Source: Aeromonas eucrenophila (lineage in GTDB: Bacteria > Pseudomonadota > Gammaproteobacteria > Enterobacterales > Aeromonadaceae). Taken from it: DNA of 59,016 nucleotides. The notes beneath the pieces are model-generated. The model was not told the origin of the DNA. It did no database searches and was given only the letters and a program-made list of their open reading frames with translations. Both the position numbers and the translations under genes were made by a program. The stretch is from contig NZ_CDDF01000019.1 of the NCBI RefSeq assembly GCF_000819865.1, forward strand, positions 127,432 to 186,447, in the 5' to 3' direction. This document shows positions 45,864-55,132 of this stretch, in pieces (the stretch's first letter is position 1; every line of letters begins with the position of its first letter).

Positions 45864-47264
45864 TTACAGGAAGGTGAACGGCATGATGATGTGGAACTTG
45901 ACGTCATGCTCGGAGCTGAACATGTTCGGGTAGTACCAGCTGCCCTTGTCGTCCTGCTCGTTGTTGTAGTCGGTGTAGTGCAGCTTGAACAGGGTGCCCT
46001 TCAGCTTGCCGTCTTGCACTGTGTACATGACGTCGAAGTTCGCAGCCCACTCTTTACCGCCTTCCAGAGTACCGTCGCCGTTGTTGGCATCCCAACCGTA
46101 GGCACCGGAGATACCGGTGGACCAGCCAGGTGCACCCACCAGATCATCCAGGGAACGGGTCACACCGAAGAACACAGCCTTCTCTTCGTTGTGGTTCCAA
46201 TCTGAGCGGGAATCCCACCAGATCTCGTTCGCACCCTGGGAGTTGCCGTAGCCGCGGGTCAGACGGGGCAGGTAGTTGCCCAGATCCCCTTCAGCCTTGG
46301 TGTACAGGCCTTCCAGACGGAAGCCGTAAGGACCCGATGCCCAGCTCGCGGTCAGGGCTTGTTGCCAGGCCAGGCCGTCATAGTCTTCGTTGTCGGTGTT
46401 GGAGCCATAGAACTGGTAGCTGGTGTTCAGGCCACCCAGCACGTCAAACTTGTGTGCCAGTTTGAAGTGGTAGCTGTCCATGTAGCCTTCGGACTGACCG
46501 AAGCCACCGGTGACGGCGGTGCCGTTCTCGAAGGTGTAACGGGCTGCCAGACCATGGATGTAGTCGATCTTGTTGGCATCGGTGAAGGGGTCGCTGGCGT
46601 AGGGGCTGCTCTTGGAGAAGCCGGCGGTGTTCTTGAACCAGGGTGCCTTGTATTCATCGGCGATGGCGTAGGTCAGGTAAAGGCCACCGAAGTTACCCTC
46701 GATCTGGCCACCACGGTAGGTACCGGGTTGATAGGACCAGTTCACGCCCAGGATGCCGGGGACATACAGCTGGGTGTAGCCGCCCTTGGCGGTGACCTTG
46801 TCACCAAATTTAAATTTCAGGGATGCGGTGGAGAGGCTGAAGCCATTCTCGGGAACACCGTCACCACCTGAACCCCACTGGTCACCCCAGAAGGAGAATT
46901 CGTTTTCTTCGTTGACGCCGTTGCTCTCGTCAACCGCCAGGTCATAGGCGCCGAAGCCGCCCACGTCGATACCGACCACATCCCAGGCGTAACCTGAGTT
47001 GAAGTTAAGGGCTGCCTGCGCGGTGGCGTGGCTCAAGTTGGAGTGGTATTTGCCATCCTGACCGGGACCGGCTTGTACGCGGTCACGCTCACGTTGGAAG
47101 TAGAACAGACCGCCGGACAGCTTGGCGTCATCGGCGAACGCCTCGTAGGACTTGCCGTATTCCGGGCTCATCATGTCCTGAGCGGCCAATGCCATACCGG
47201 GGGCGACCAGCGCTGCAACCACGGCAGCGCTCAACGCGGCACGCTTGAAGATCACTTTTTCCAT
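45864..47264 (-). CDS. chiP: Chitoporin ChiP (OprD family)
   Basis: 466 residues with signal peptide (AVVAALVAPGMALA-AQD). Close match to E. coli ChiP: SGGLFYFQRERDRV, YHSNLSHATAQAALNFNSGYAWD, QPGTYRGGQIEGNFGGLYLTY, DEYKAPWF, GQSEGYMDSYHFKLAHKFD, WWDSRSDWNHNEEKAVFFG, and the end DVKFHIIMPFTFL. An outer-membrane channel for chitooligosaccharides, expected in a chitin-degrading aquatic bacterium. AGGAGC precedes the ATG. The leader/upstream space is unusually long (about 680 bp to the next gene). Confidence 0.92.
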   Translation of the reverse strand: MEKVIFKRAALSAAVVAALVAPGMALAAQDMMSPEYGKSYEAFADDAKLSGGLFYFQRERDRVQAGPGQDGKYHSNLSHATAQAALNFNSGYAWDVVGIDVGGFGAYDLAVDESNGVNEENEFSFWGDQWGSGGDGVPENGFSLSTASLKFKFGDKVTAKGGYTQLYVPGILGVNWSYQPGTYRGGQIEGNFGGLYLTYAIADEYKAPWFKNTAGFSKSSPYASDPFTDANKIDYIHGLAARYTFENGTAVTGGFGQSEGYMDSYHFKLAHKFDVLGGLNTSYQFYGSNTDNEDYDGLAWQQALTASWASGPYGFRLEGLYTKAEGDLGNYLPRLTRGYGNSQGANEIWWDSRSDWNHNEEKAVFFGVTRSLDDLVGAPGWSTGISGAYGWDANNGDGTLEGGKEWAANFDVMYTVQDGKLKGTLFKLHYTDYNNEQDDKGSWYYPNMFSSEHDVKFHIIMPFTFL

Positions 47265-47775
47265 TTTGTATTGCTCCTGATTTTATGGACTTAGCTTTTT
47301 TTTCCGGCAGTCAGGCAGTGGCCCGCCGCTCGGTATTGGCATTGCAATCTATACCCCGAAGGGCAAAATTTTTGGTCTGGCTGTGCCCTGTGTTCGCGGA
47401 TGCCTTGGCGCATCGCTGAAGGGCAGTCTGTATTTTTACAGTCTTTATTTTTTGGCTCCGACCCTTGGCGATCGGATAACACCAGAGTACGTTCGCGGTG
47501 CGAAATATCAACGGAAAGTTCCCTTAAAATTTCAAAAATATGACCGAGTGCAAATAATCATGATTCTTGGTGTGGGCACTCTCAGCCCGCCTGTGTCGGC
47601 GGTGACAGCGTTTTCAGGTGAAATGCTTCGCCATCGCAGGCGGATCTCGCACAGGATGCGGAACTTTCGCCGTTAACCTGGTGGCAACAGATAATTTTGT
47701 GTCACAAAAAAAGATAAGAGCTCCGTGGGAGGACGCCGTTTCTCAATGGCGGGGCCGATTTCTTTTGGTTGCGCA
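47265..47775. other. Long AT-rich region upstream of chiP, no gene supported
   Basis: About 510 bp with lower GC than its surroundings. It contains T/A tracts, a TTTTTACAG-rich stretch near 47430 and the palindrome at 47695. Probably the chiP control region and leader; no convincing ORF. Confidence 0.5.
47695..47709. promoter_or_regulatory. 15-bp perfect palindrome
   Basis: TTTTGTG-T-CACAAAA. The half-sites TGTG/CACA are too close for CRP, so the regulator is unknown. It lies about 430 bp upstream of chiP. Confidence 0.45.
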
Positions 47776-47945
47776 GAGGGGTCACCGGATCAGGAGATGG
47801 ATAAGCCACGACGATTGCGTAGAGGGAAGATCAGGTCTGACACGGGATACGGGGCTCTGCCAAGCCAGAGGATGGATGAACAGCCAATAGACACTGACCC
47901 GGGGATACGTGGATCCGCCGGGTCAGAGGGAGGATAAAGGGTAGG
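47774..47945 (-). repeat. Tandem degenerate copies of the chemotaxis gene 3' end (57-58 bp period)
   Basis: The gene end, including the word GATACG at 47961, recurs at 47904 (57 bp away) and 47846 (58 bp further), with a faint third copy near 47787. The copy at 47831-47880 retains, on the minus strand, CGTATC...CAG.CCTGA against CGTATC...CAGGTCTGA in the gene, including the TGA. Single-base gaps break the frame. Confidence 0.8.
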
Positions 47946-49880
47946 TCAGACCTGACCCAGGATACGGGGGATCTGCTGGGCCTGGTGATGGATATGTTGC
48001 GAGACCTGGACCGAGAGCTGGCTGCCCTGGTGGGCATGTTGGCTGATACGGCCGATCAGGGTGGCGAAGCTGGCCAGCCTGTGCTCCTGACTCCTGGCGT
48101 TGTCGGCCCCCTGCAGGGCGATGACGGCGGTGCTGCGGGCTATCTCCCGCACCGTCTGGGTAGTCTGGCGCAACTGCTCGGCCTGCTGGCGCTGGCCGGC
48201 GGCCTCCGTCGTGATGCGGGTCAGCACGGTGGCGAGCTGATCCCCTGCCTGGGTGAGGCTCGCCAGGATCTCGGTGATCTGACCGAGGGATCGCTGGGTA
48301 TCGGCCGACAGATGCCGCACCTCGTCGGCGACCACCGCGAAGCCACGACCCTGCTCGCCGGCCCGGGCCGCCTCGATGGCGGCATTGAGGGCCAGCAAAT
48401 TGGTCTGTTGGGAGATGTGGCCGATGACGTCGACGATGGCGGTGACATCCTCCACCGAGCGCTTGAGCTGCGTCAGGGCGCCGCTGCTCTCGTCGATGGC
48501 CAGACCGGTCTGGGCGGTGGCGGCCAGCATGCCGCCCACCAGCTGCTCGCTCTGGCTCATGGAGTGTTCGTTGTGCTGGGCGTGCTGGGCGATGTCGGCG
48601 GCGACCTGATGCACCTCGCTCGCCAGCTGGTTCAGCTCCTGCATCATCTGATCGCTCTCATCCACCACCTGCTCCGTGGTGCGGGTGCTGTGATGGATCT
48701 CCTGCACCTGCTGCACCATCTGCTGTAGGCTCGAGGAGACGCTGGAGAGCTGGCCCGCCTTCTGTTGCTGATCCTGTTGCAGGCGAAGGATGAGGCGGTT
48801 GTAGCTCGCGACTATGTCGGCGAGCTCGTTGCGCTCGGATCTCGCCGGCAACAGCTGGGCCTGACCAGTGGCATCGAGTTGTGCGAAGGCGCCGCGCAGT
48901 TGCAACAGCGGCTTGACCAGCCAGCGCCGCTGCACCAGCGCAAACAGCAGGGCGACGATCACCAGACAGAGCGCCAGGGAGCCGAGAATGGTGGCGAGCT
49001 CCTTGTTCACATCCTGACGCGCGCTGGCGAGTTGTTCCCCCAGCCGATCGCTTGCCTGCAACAGTTGCGCTATGTCCTGCTGCACCATCTGGCGAGCCGC
49101 CTGCTGCTGTTGCAACGCCTTGCGACTGTTGTCCAGCTCCTGTGGGTAGCGCTTGAGCAGGGAGACCAGCTCGCTGCGCGGCTGTTCGCCGAGTTCCCGG
49201 CGCTCGGGTTCGCCAAGAGTGAATTCGTCGGCGGGAGCCTCTTCAAAGATCCCGAGTGCCGGCAATGCCGCCAGCTTGTCAGCCTGTTTCTGCAGGGCGC
49301 TCAGTTCGAATTGCAAGCCTTCCAGCAGCTTGGGGCTGGCCTGCTCCATGTAGTTCTGACGCAGATGGCCGAGCCCTGGCAGGGTCGCCAGCATGTCGGC
49401 GGCAAGCAGGCGGTATTGATCGGCATTCAAGGGATCCGTGCCCGTCGCCCCCTGCTGACCGTAGCGCAGCAGCGCTTTGGCGTGGGCGGTCAGCTCGTTC
49501 TCGGCATTTTGCAGCAGCCACTGGCTGTTGCCGGAGAGCTTGCCCGCCGCCAGATAATCGCTGTCGATGCGCTCACCCATCTGCTCGAGCAGGGTACGCA
49601 GCGGTGCGCTCAGACCGGGATCCTGTTGAGCCAGCCGACCGAGTGCCTGTTTGCGAACCCCCTGTGCTTCGGCCAGACGCAGGGGATCGCCGCTGCCGAG
49701 GTAGTCGCGAAGCGCCCCCTGCAGCGGGCCGTTCAGCCGCTGTTGCAGGCGTTCGTGTTGACGCTGGGTCTGCTCCGCCTGATCCAGCTGCTGCCAGCCA
49801 TGAAACAGGGCGGCGGCCTGGATGCCTGCGACCAGCAGTAAAACCAGAGAGGAGAGGGCGGCATAATGGGCAATTTTCAC
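47946..49880 (-). CDS. Methyl-accepting chemotaxis protein
   Basis: 644 residues, GTG start at 49880 (AGGATG upstream). First membrane helix at 5-25, a large mostly helical periplasmic sensor (about 26-300), second helix ([23 protein letters not shown]), HAMP ([19 protein letters not shown]), and the signalling hairpin tip [37 protein letters not shown]. It works through CheA/CheW. The ligand is unknown. The neighbouring chitoporin raises, but does not show, a link to sugar sensing. Its 3' end is echoed two or three times downstream. Confidence 0.92.
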   Translation of the reverse strand: MKIAHYAALSSLVLLLVAGIQAAALFHGWQQLDQAEQTQRQHERLQQRLNGPLQGALRDYLGSGDPLRLAEAQGVRKQALGRLAQQDPGLSAPLRTLLEQMGERIDSDYLAAGKLSGNSQWLLQNAENELTAHAKALLRYGQQGATGTDPLNADQYRLLAADMLATLPGLGHLRQNYMEQASPKLLEGLQFELSALQKQADKLAALPALGIFEEAPADEFTLGEPERRELGEQPRSELVSLLKRYPQELDNSRKALQQQQAARQMVQQDIAQLLQASDRLGEQLASARQDVNKELATILGSLALCLVIVALLFALVQRRWLVKPLLQLRGAFAQLDATGQAQLLPARSERNELADIVASYNRLILRLQQDQQQKAGQLSSVSSSLQQMVQQVQEIHHSTRTTEQVVDESDQMMQELNQLASEVHQVAADIAQHAQHNEHSMSQSEQLVGGMLAATAQTGLAIDESSGALTQLKRSVEDVTAIVDVIGHISQQTNLLALNAAIEAARAGEQGRGFAVVADEVRHLSADTQRSLGQITEILASLTQAGDQLATVLTRITTEAAGQRQQAEQLRQTTQTVREIARSTAVIALQGADNARSQEHRLASFATLIGRISQHAHQGSQLSVQVSQHIHHQAQQIPRILGQV

Positions 49881-49939
49881 ATCAACATCCTGCTTGAACC
49901 ACGCGATGGGCTGGAGCTTAAGCAGGAGTGATGGCGTTT

Positions 49940-50830
49940 TTATGACAGTGGCGGGCTCGTCTTGCGCGCCTTGGGGGTCCGTACCAGCAAGCCAAGCAGG
50001 GCGCCCCCCATGATGAGCGCCCCTGCCAGCAGGTGACGGGGAGTGAGCTGCTCGCCGTTGAGCCAGACCAGCAGCAGGGTACTCAGCAGCGGGGTCAGGT
50101 AGGCCAGCGCACCGATGCGGCGCGGATCCCCGTCCCGCAGTGCCAGATACCAGGTGATGAAGGCCGCCCCCATGGGCCCGAGCGCCAGCCCCGCGATGAG
50201 CAGCCAGTCAGCCGTCGGGATCCTGGCGAGGGGTAACGGCCCCTCCAGCATCCAGGCGAGCAGCAGCGCCAGCAAGCCGGCGGGCAGGCAGGCGGCGGCG
50301 GTCACCACGGCGGGGGCGGGTGGCAGACGACGGGAGAGCACGGAGTAGGCCCCCCAGATGATGGCGGCGCCCAATGCCAGCAGGTAGCCGGGCAGATAGG
50401 CCTGCTGCAACTGCAGCTCGCCGTCGACCATCACCAGCACCGAGCCGGTAAGGCCCAGTGCCCCGGCCAGCAGGTGATGCAGGTGCAGCGGGTGGTTTGG
50501 CAGCAGCAGCGGCGTGAACAGAATGATGCACAGGGGCCACAGATAGTTGATGAGGTTCGCCTCGAGCACGGGGGCGTGGCGAAAGCTCATGAACAACAGC
50601 AGGTGATAGAGCAGCAGGGCCGTGATGGTCACCAGCCAGGTGACGGGGCGGGCCCGCCACTGGCGCCAGAACGGCAGGGCGCCGGCGCCGCAGAAGAACA
50701 GCACCAGCCCCACCAGCACCAGCGGCGAGACGCTGGTGATACGGGAGGTGAGCGCAGCAAGCGAGGCCCACAGCAAGATGGTGAGCAGGGCCAGACCGGT
50801 GGGCTTGTCCCACCAGGAAACAGCAGACAT
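49940..50830 (-). CDS. DMT/EamA-family exporter, YddG-like
   Basis: 296 residues and ten helices in two EamA halves; starts [27 protein letters not shown], with [20 protein letters not shown] and [17 protein letters not shown]. The NLINYLWP motif is typical of YddG-type aromatic amino-acid exporters; the substrate is an inference. AGGAGTG precedes the ATG. Confidence 0.83.
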   Translation of the reverse strand: MSAVSWWDKPTGLALLTILLWASLAALTSRITSVSPLVLVGLVLFFCGAGALPFWRQWRARPVTWLVTITALLLYHLLLFMSFRHAPVLEANLINYLWPLCIILFTPLLLPNHPLHLHHLLAGALGLTGSVLVMVDGELQLQQAYLPGYLLALGAAIIWGAYSVLSRRLPPAPAVVTAAACLPAGLLALLLAWMLEGPLPLARIPTADWLLIAGLALGPMGAAFITWYLALRDGDPRRIGALAYLTPLLSTLLLVWLNGEQLTPRHLLAGALIMGGALLGLLVRTPKARKTSPPLS

Positions 50831-50860
50831 CCAACACTCCTTTGCAAGATGAACAAAAAC

Positions 50861-50887
50861 GAGGGCCAGTCTATCAGACTGGCCCTC
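50861..50887 (-). terminator. Terminator of the entericidin-type gene
   Basis: GAGGGCCAGTCT-GAT-AGACTGGCCCTC followed by GTTTTTGTT on the minus strand. Confidence 0.85.
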
Positions 50888-50987
50888 GTGCGGCAGTGAA
50901 TGCTGGGGTTTGTTTGCCCGGCGCGGGACGGGGGATGAGTGATGCGGCTCCCCGGGAGGTTTGTCCGTGGCGCCCTCTGGGGCTCGC

Positions 50988-51128
50988 CTACTTGTTGTCC
51001 GAGAGGTTGGTTGATTTCTGGATCACTTCCCCCGCCCGCTCCACATCCCTGCCCATGCCGTGGATGGTGTTGCATCCCAGCAGTAACAGGCAGGCACCCA
51101 GCATCAACAGGCCTCGTAATCTGTTCAT
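50988..51128 (-). CDS. Entericidin A/B-family small lipoprotein
   Basis: 46 residues: a hydrophobic signal with lipobox LLLLGC (Cys19), then NTIHGMGRDVERAGEVIQKS. The CNT-I-x-G-x-G-x-D-x-x-x-x-G pattern is the entericidin (EcnA/EcnB) signature. AGGAGAAAGA lies directly upstream; tandem ATGs at 51131 and 51128 are both possible. E. coli entericidins are toxin/antidote-type lipoproteins linked to stationary-phase lysis; only one gene is visible here. Confidence 0.85.
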   Translation of the reverse strand: MNRLRGLLMLGACLLLLGCNTIHGMGRDVERAGEVIQKSTNLSDNK

Positions 51129-51172
51129 CATTCTTTCTCCTATGGCGGCGTTGTCCATTATCCATGTTCTCG

Positions 51173-52234
51173 TCAGGGGGTCAGCTTGAGCAGGCGTCCG
51201 TTAGCGGCATCGGTCAACAGATAGAGGGCACCGTCCGGTCCCTCCTTGACGGTACGGATCCGCTCTCCCAGCTCCGTCAGCAGCCGCTCCTCAGACACAA
51301 TCTTGTCCCCTGCCAGCCGCAGATGCAACAGGGCCTGGCCGCGCAGGGCGCCGACGAACAGGTCTCCCTGCCACTGCTTGAACTGCTCGCCCCGATAAAA
51401 TGTCATGCCCGAGGGGGCGATGGAGGGCACCCAGATCCACTGCGGGGGTGTCATGCCCGGCGCCGCCGTGCCCGAGCCAATCTTGCCGCCCCCGTACTCC
51501 TCGCCGAAGGTCACCCTGGGCCAGCCGTAGTTGTGGCCGGGCAGGATGAGATTGACCTCGTCCCCGCCCTGAGGGCCGTGCTCGTGGGCCCAGAACTGCT
51601 GGCTGCCTGGGCGCAGTGCGGCCCCCTGCATGTTGCGGTGACCCAGGCTCCAGATCTCGGGCAGGGCCCCGGCTGTCCCGACGAAAGGATTGTCGGCGGG
51701 GATCCGGCCATCCTTGTGCAGGCGCACCGTCTTGCCGAGGTGGTTGTCCAGGCTCTGGGCCCGCTCCCGTTCGGTGAAGCGATCGCCCAGGGTGATGAAG
51801 AGGTAGTCATCCTCCGTCAACAGCAAGCGGGAGCCGAAGTGAGCGCCACCGGCGACCTTGGGTTGCTGGCGAAACAGCAGTTGCCAGTCCGTCAGGGCAT
51901 CTTTTTGCAGCCGAGCCCTGGCCACCGCGGTGCCGACGCCTCCTTCGCCGGGCTCGCTGTAGCTCAGATAGAGCCAGCCTTCCTTGTCCAGCGCGAGATC
52001 GAGCAGGCCACCCTGACCCTGGTTGGCAATGGGGGGCAGGCCCGAGATCGGGTGACGCTGCCCCTTGGCATCGAGACGCAGCAAACGGCCGGGGCGCTCG
52101 CCGACCAGCAGATCCCCATCGGGCAGGAAGGCCAGCCCCCAGGGGTGAGCCAGCCCCTCTGCGAGTGGCACCAGGGTCAGCGCCCTGACCGGTGCCAGCA
52201 GGCCGAGCAGCAACAGGATGAGCAATAAACGCAA
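51173..52234 (-). CDS. PQQ-dependent aldose sugar dehydrogenase (YliI/Asd type)
   Basis: 353 residues with signal peptide (LLLILLLLGLLAPVRA-LTL). Soluble glucose dehydrogenase beta-propeller motifs: GLAHPWGLAFLPDGDLLVGERPGRL, GGLLDLALD, GGAHFGSRLLL, LGHRNMQGAALRP, WAHEHGPQGGDEVNLI and NYGWPRVT. The HEHGPQGGDE segment holds the catalytic His and Ca/PQQ ligands. Periplasmic aldose oxidation. It ends 45 bp upstream of the entericidin-type gene on the same strand. Confidence 0.9.
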   Translation of the reverse strand: MRLLLILLLLGLLAPVRALTLVPLAEGLAHPWGLAFLPDGDLLVGERPGRLLRLDAKGQRHPISGLPPIANQGQGGLLDLALDKEGWLYLSYSEPGEGGVGTAVARARLQKDALTDWQLLFRQQPKVAGGAHFGSRLLLTEDDYLFITLGDRFTERERAQSLDNHLGKTVRLHKDGRIPADNPFVGTAGALPEIWSLGHRNMQGAALRPGSQQFWAHEHGPQGGDEVNLILPGHNYGWPRVTFGEEYGGGKIGSGTAAPGMTPPQWIWVPSIAPSGMTFYRGEQFKQWQGDLFVGALRGQALLHLRLAGDKIVSEERLLTELGERIRTVKEGPDGALYLLTDAANGRLLKLTP

Positions 52235-52585
52235 GGTGGGAACCTCCGCTGGATATCGGGTCTTGGCGTGAGCCGTCGTCGCTGAAGTATAGAGGGGGGA
52301 GGGGCGTCGACGGCGCGGCTCTGCTTGGCCCCTCAGTTTTCATCTATTTCGTCGCCGGTCGCCCAGTCCTGTGTGTGACGGGGACGTACACTTTCAGCAG
52401 TGGCCTTCCGATGGTCTCGCGGGAATGAGAGCTGTCAGATCCCCTCGTGAGCCATCGGCCATTGACCAGCATGCGGGATCTGAGGTGGCGCCCGTTTTCC
52501 GCCTCGCATGGTTGACAATGAGGGGGGCCGAGCGCCCAGATGACAGCATCTGAGCCCGCTCAGGCCAGCATTTATGGAGGAGACT
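52235..52585. other. Divergent intergenic region upstream of the SulP gene
   Basis: 351 bp. TTGACA at 52512 could be a -35 element for the SulP gene, but no good -10 follows at normal spacing. Nothing else recognised. Confidence 0.35.
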
Positions 52586-54226
52586 ATGTCATCACCCGCG
52601 TCGGCGCCCAGGCGCCTTCTGCCCGATCTGCTGGCCGGCGTCACTGCGGCGGCGGTCGTACTGCCCAAGGCCATGGCCTACGCCACCGTGGCCGGTCTGC
52701 CGGTGGCGATCGGCCTCTACACCGCCTTCGTGCCCATGCTGATCTACGCCCTGCTCGGCTCGTCCCGGGTGCTCAACGTCAGCTCCACCAGTACCCTGGC
52801 CATCCTGACCGCGACCCAGCTCGGGGTGGTGGTGCCGGATGGCGATCCCGGCCAGCTGATCACGGTGACGGCCACCCTGACCCTGCTGGTGGGGGCCATG
52901 CTGATGCTGGCGGCGGTGCTGCGGCTCGGGTTCGTGGCCAACTTCATCTCCCTGCCGGTGCTGGTGGGTTTCAAGAGCGGCATCGGGTTGGTCATCATCC
53001 TCGATCAATTGCCCAAGCTGTTCGGGGTGCACCTGCAGAAAGAGAACTTCTTCATGGATCTCTATCACCTGGGGCAGGCGCTGCCCGAGACCTCTTTGGC
53101 GACCCTGGGGGTCGCCCTCGCCACCTTGGTGGTGCTGGTGCTCATGGAGTGGCGCTTCCCGCACTCCCCCGCCCCCCTGCTGGGGGTGGGGCTAGGTATC
53201 GCGCTGGTGTGGGGCTGGGGACTGAACGAGGCGGGTGTCGCCATCGTCGGCACCATTCCCACCGGCCTGCCCAGCCTGACGATGCAGGATCTGGCGCTGG
53301 TGCTGCAACTGCTGCCGGGGGCGGCGGGCATCGCGCTGATGAGCTTTACCGAGACCATTGCCGCCGGCCGCGCCTTCATGGGGGAGGGGGAGCCCGAGAT
53401 CAATCCGAACCGTGAGCTGGTGGCCACCGGGCTGGCCAACCTGGGGGGCGCCTTCTGCGGCAGCATGCCGGCGGGGGGCGGCACCTCCCAGACCGCGGTG
53501 GTTCGCTCCGTCGGCGGGATCAGCCAGCGCGCCTCAGTGGTCACGGCGGCGATGGCGCTGGCGACCATGATCTTCCTCGCCCCCCTGTTGTCCTGGCTGC
53601 CGAACGCTACCCTGGCGGTGGTGGTCATCGTCTACTCGGTGGGGCTCATCCAGCCGGGCGAGTTTCGCAAGATCGGGCAAATTCGCATGATGGAGTTTCG
53701 CTGGGCCGCCATCGCCTGCCTGGGGGTGCTGCTGTTCGGCACCTTGCAGGGGATAGTGGTGGCGATCCTGGCCTCCCTGTTGGGGCTGGCGAGCCAGACG
53801 GCGCAGCCCCGGGTCCATGTGATCGGCCGCAAGCCGGGGGAGGATGTGCTGCGCCCGCTCTCCGAGCGTCATCCCAAGGACGAGACGATCCCGGGGCTGC
53901 TGATCCTGCGGCCGGAGGGGCGGCTCTTCTTCATCAACGTCCAGCACGTGGCGGCCCAGTTGCGGCAACTGATCGAGAGCCAGCAACCCGAGGTGGTGGT
54001 GCTGGACATGAGCCGGGTGCTGGATGTGGAGTATTCGGCGCTGATGATGCTGATGGAAGGGGAGCAGCAGGTGCGCGCCAGGGGCGTCGAGCTTTGGCTG
54101 GCCGGCCTCAATCCCGGGGTGCTCGAGAACGTGCGCCGCAGCGGCCTGGCCAGGCAACTCGGCCCGGACCGCATGCTGTTCAATGCCAGGGCGGCCATCC
54201 GCCAATATCAACAGCGCATGGGATAG
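52586..54226 (+). CDS. SulP-family anion transporter with STAS domain
   Basis: 546 residues. The ATG at 52586 is chosen because GGAGGAG (52576-52582) lies directly before it and inside the alternative frame from 52574. SulP core: LLPDLLAGVTAAAVVLPKAMAYATVAGLP, GLYTAFVPMLIYALLGSSR, SMPAGGGTSQTAVVRSVGG. About twelve helices, then a cytoplasmic STAS domain (LRPEGRLFFINVQHVAAQL, VVVLDMSRVLDVEYSALMML). Members carry sulfate, bicarbonate or dicarboxylates; the substrate is not decided here. Confidence 0.9.
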   Translation: MSSPASAPRRLLPDLLAGVTAAAVVLPKAMAYATVAGLPVAIGLYTAFVPMLIYALLGSSRVLNVSSTSTLAILTATQLGVVVPDGDPGQLITVTATLTLLVGAMLMLAAVLRLGFVANFISLPVLVGFKSGIGLVIILDQLPKLFGVHLQKENFFMDLYHLGQALPETSLATLGVALATLVVLVLMEWRFPHSPAPLLGVGLGIALVWGWGLNEAGVAIVGTIPTGLPSLTMQDLALVLQLLPGAAGIALMSFTETIAAGRAFMGEGEPEINPNRELVATGLANLGGAFCGSMPAGGGTSQTAVVRSVGGISQRASVVTAAMALATMIFLAPLLSWLPNATLAVVVIVYSVGLIQPGEFRKIGQIRMMEFRWAAIACLGVLLFGTLQGIVVAILASLLGLASQTAQPRVHVIGRKPGEDVLRPLSERHPKDETIPGLLILRPEGRLFFINVQHVAAQLRQLIESQQPEVVVLDMSRVLDVEYSALMMLMEGEQQVRARGVELWLAGLNPGVLENVRRSGLARQLGPDRMLFNARAAIRQYQQRMG

Positions 54227-54274
54227 GCTTCAGGTGCCCTCTCGGGATGGGGTTTTCGTCGATATGGTAGGGTT

Positions 54275-54296
54275 AGGGGGAACCTCAGGCTCCCCC
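54275..54296 (-). terminator. Possible hairpin after ppk2
   Basis: GGGGGA-CCT/AGG-TCCCCC type imperfect stem without a T tract; weak. Confidence 0.3.
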
Positions 54297-54307
54297 CGTG
54301 ATGGCAT

Positions 54308-55132
54308 TCAGAACTGTTCCGGAATGAAACGGAACGGGTGGTCGGTGGGCTTGGCCTTGCCTATCTTGCGCTTGGGCAGCTTGACATGTTCGACCGGCAA
54401 CTCTTCATAGGGAATGTGGGCCAGCAGGTGGGAGATGATGTTGAGCCGCACCTTCTTCTTGTCTTCGGAGCGCGCCACGAACCAGGGGGCCCAGGTGGTG
54501 TCAGTGGCGGCGAACATGGCGTCCCGCGCCTCGGTGTAGTCGTCCCAGCGATTGAATGACTTGATGTCCATCGGCGAGAGTTTCCAGGTCTTGCGACCGT
54601 CGTCGATGCGATCCCGCAACCGGCGCTCCTGCTCCTCCGGACTCACCTCCAGCCAGTATTTCAACAAGATGATGCCGGCATCGACCATGGACCACTCCAT
54701 CTGCGGCGTGCTGACCAGGAACTTGTCGCTCGCCTCCGGGGTGCAGAAGCCCATGATCCGCTCCACGCCGGCTCTGTTGTACCAGCTGCGGTCGAAGATG
54801 ACGATCTCGCCGGCGGCGGGCAGATGGGGGACGTAGCGCTGCATGTAGAGCTGGCTCTTCTCCCGCTCGGTGGGCGCGGGCAGGGCCACGACCCTAAACA
54901 CTCGCGGACTGACTCGTTCGGTGAGTGCCTTGATGGTGCCGCCCTTGCCCGCGCCGTCACGTCCCTCGAACACGATGCAGACCTTGAGCCCCTTGTGCAC
55001 CACCCACTGCTGCAGCTTGACGAGCTCCACGTGCAGGCGCCGCAGCTCCTTCTCATACTCCTTGGTGCCAAGCGGCTTGTGCTCGGGCGCCTCTGTGACT
55101 TGTTCTACCTTGGCTTTCTTCTTGTTACCCAT
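54308..55132 (-). CDS. ppk2: Polyphosphate kinase 2 (PPK2)
   Basis: 274 residues. Walker A GRDGAGKGG at 57-65, lid Arg-rich RDRIDDGRKTWKLSPMD, Walker B IVIFDRSWYNRAGVERIMGF. Starts MGNKKKAK after AAGGACATC. PPK2 uses polyphosphate to phosphorylate nucleotides; the single-domain form here is of class I type by length. Nucleotide preference not predictable. Confidence 0.93.
   Translation of the reverse strand: MGNKKKAKVEQVTEAPEHKPLGTKEYEKELRRLHVELVKLQQWVVHKGLKVCIVFEGRDGAGKGGTIKALTERVSPRVFRVVALPAPTEREKSQLYMQRYVPHLPAAGEIVIFDRSWYNRAGVERIMGFCTPEASDKFLVSTPQMEWSMVDAGIILLKYWLEVSPEEQERRLRDRIDDGRKTWKLSPMDIKSFNRWDDYTEARDAMFAATDTTWAPWFVARSEDKKKVRLNIISHLLAHIPYEELPVEHVKLPKRKIGKAKPTDHPFRFIPEQF

Noticed and set aside
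47383..47676. 97-codon frame in the chiP upstream region
   Set aside because: No ribosome binding site, low-complexity basic composition, no recognisable motif.
47695..47709. TTTTGTGTCACAAAA as a CRP site
   Set aside because: CRP needs TGTGA-N6-TCACA; the half-sites here are separated by one base.
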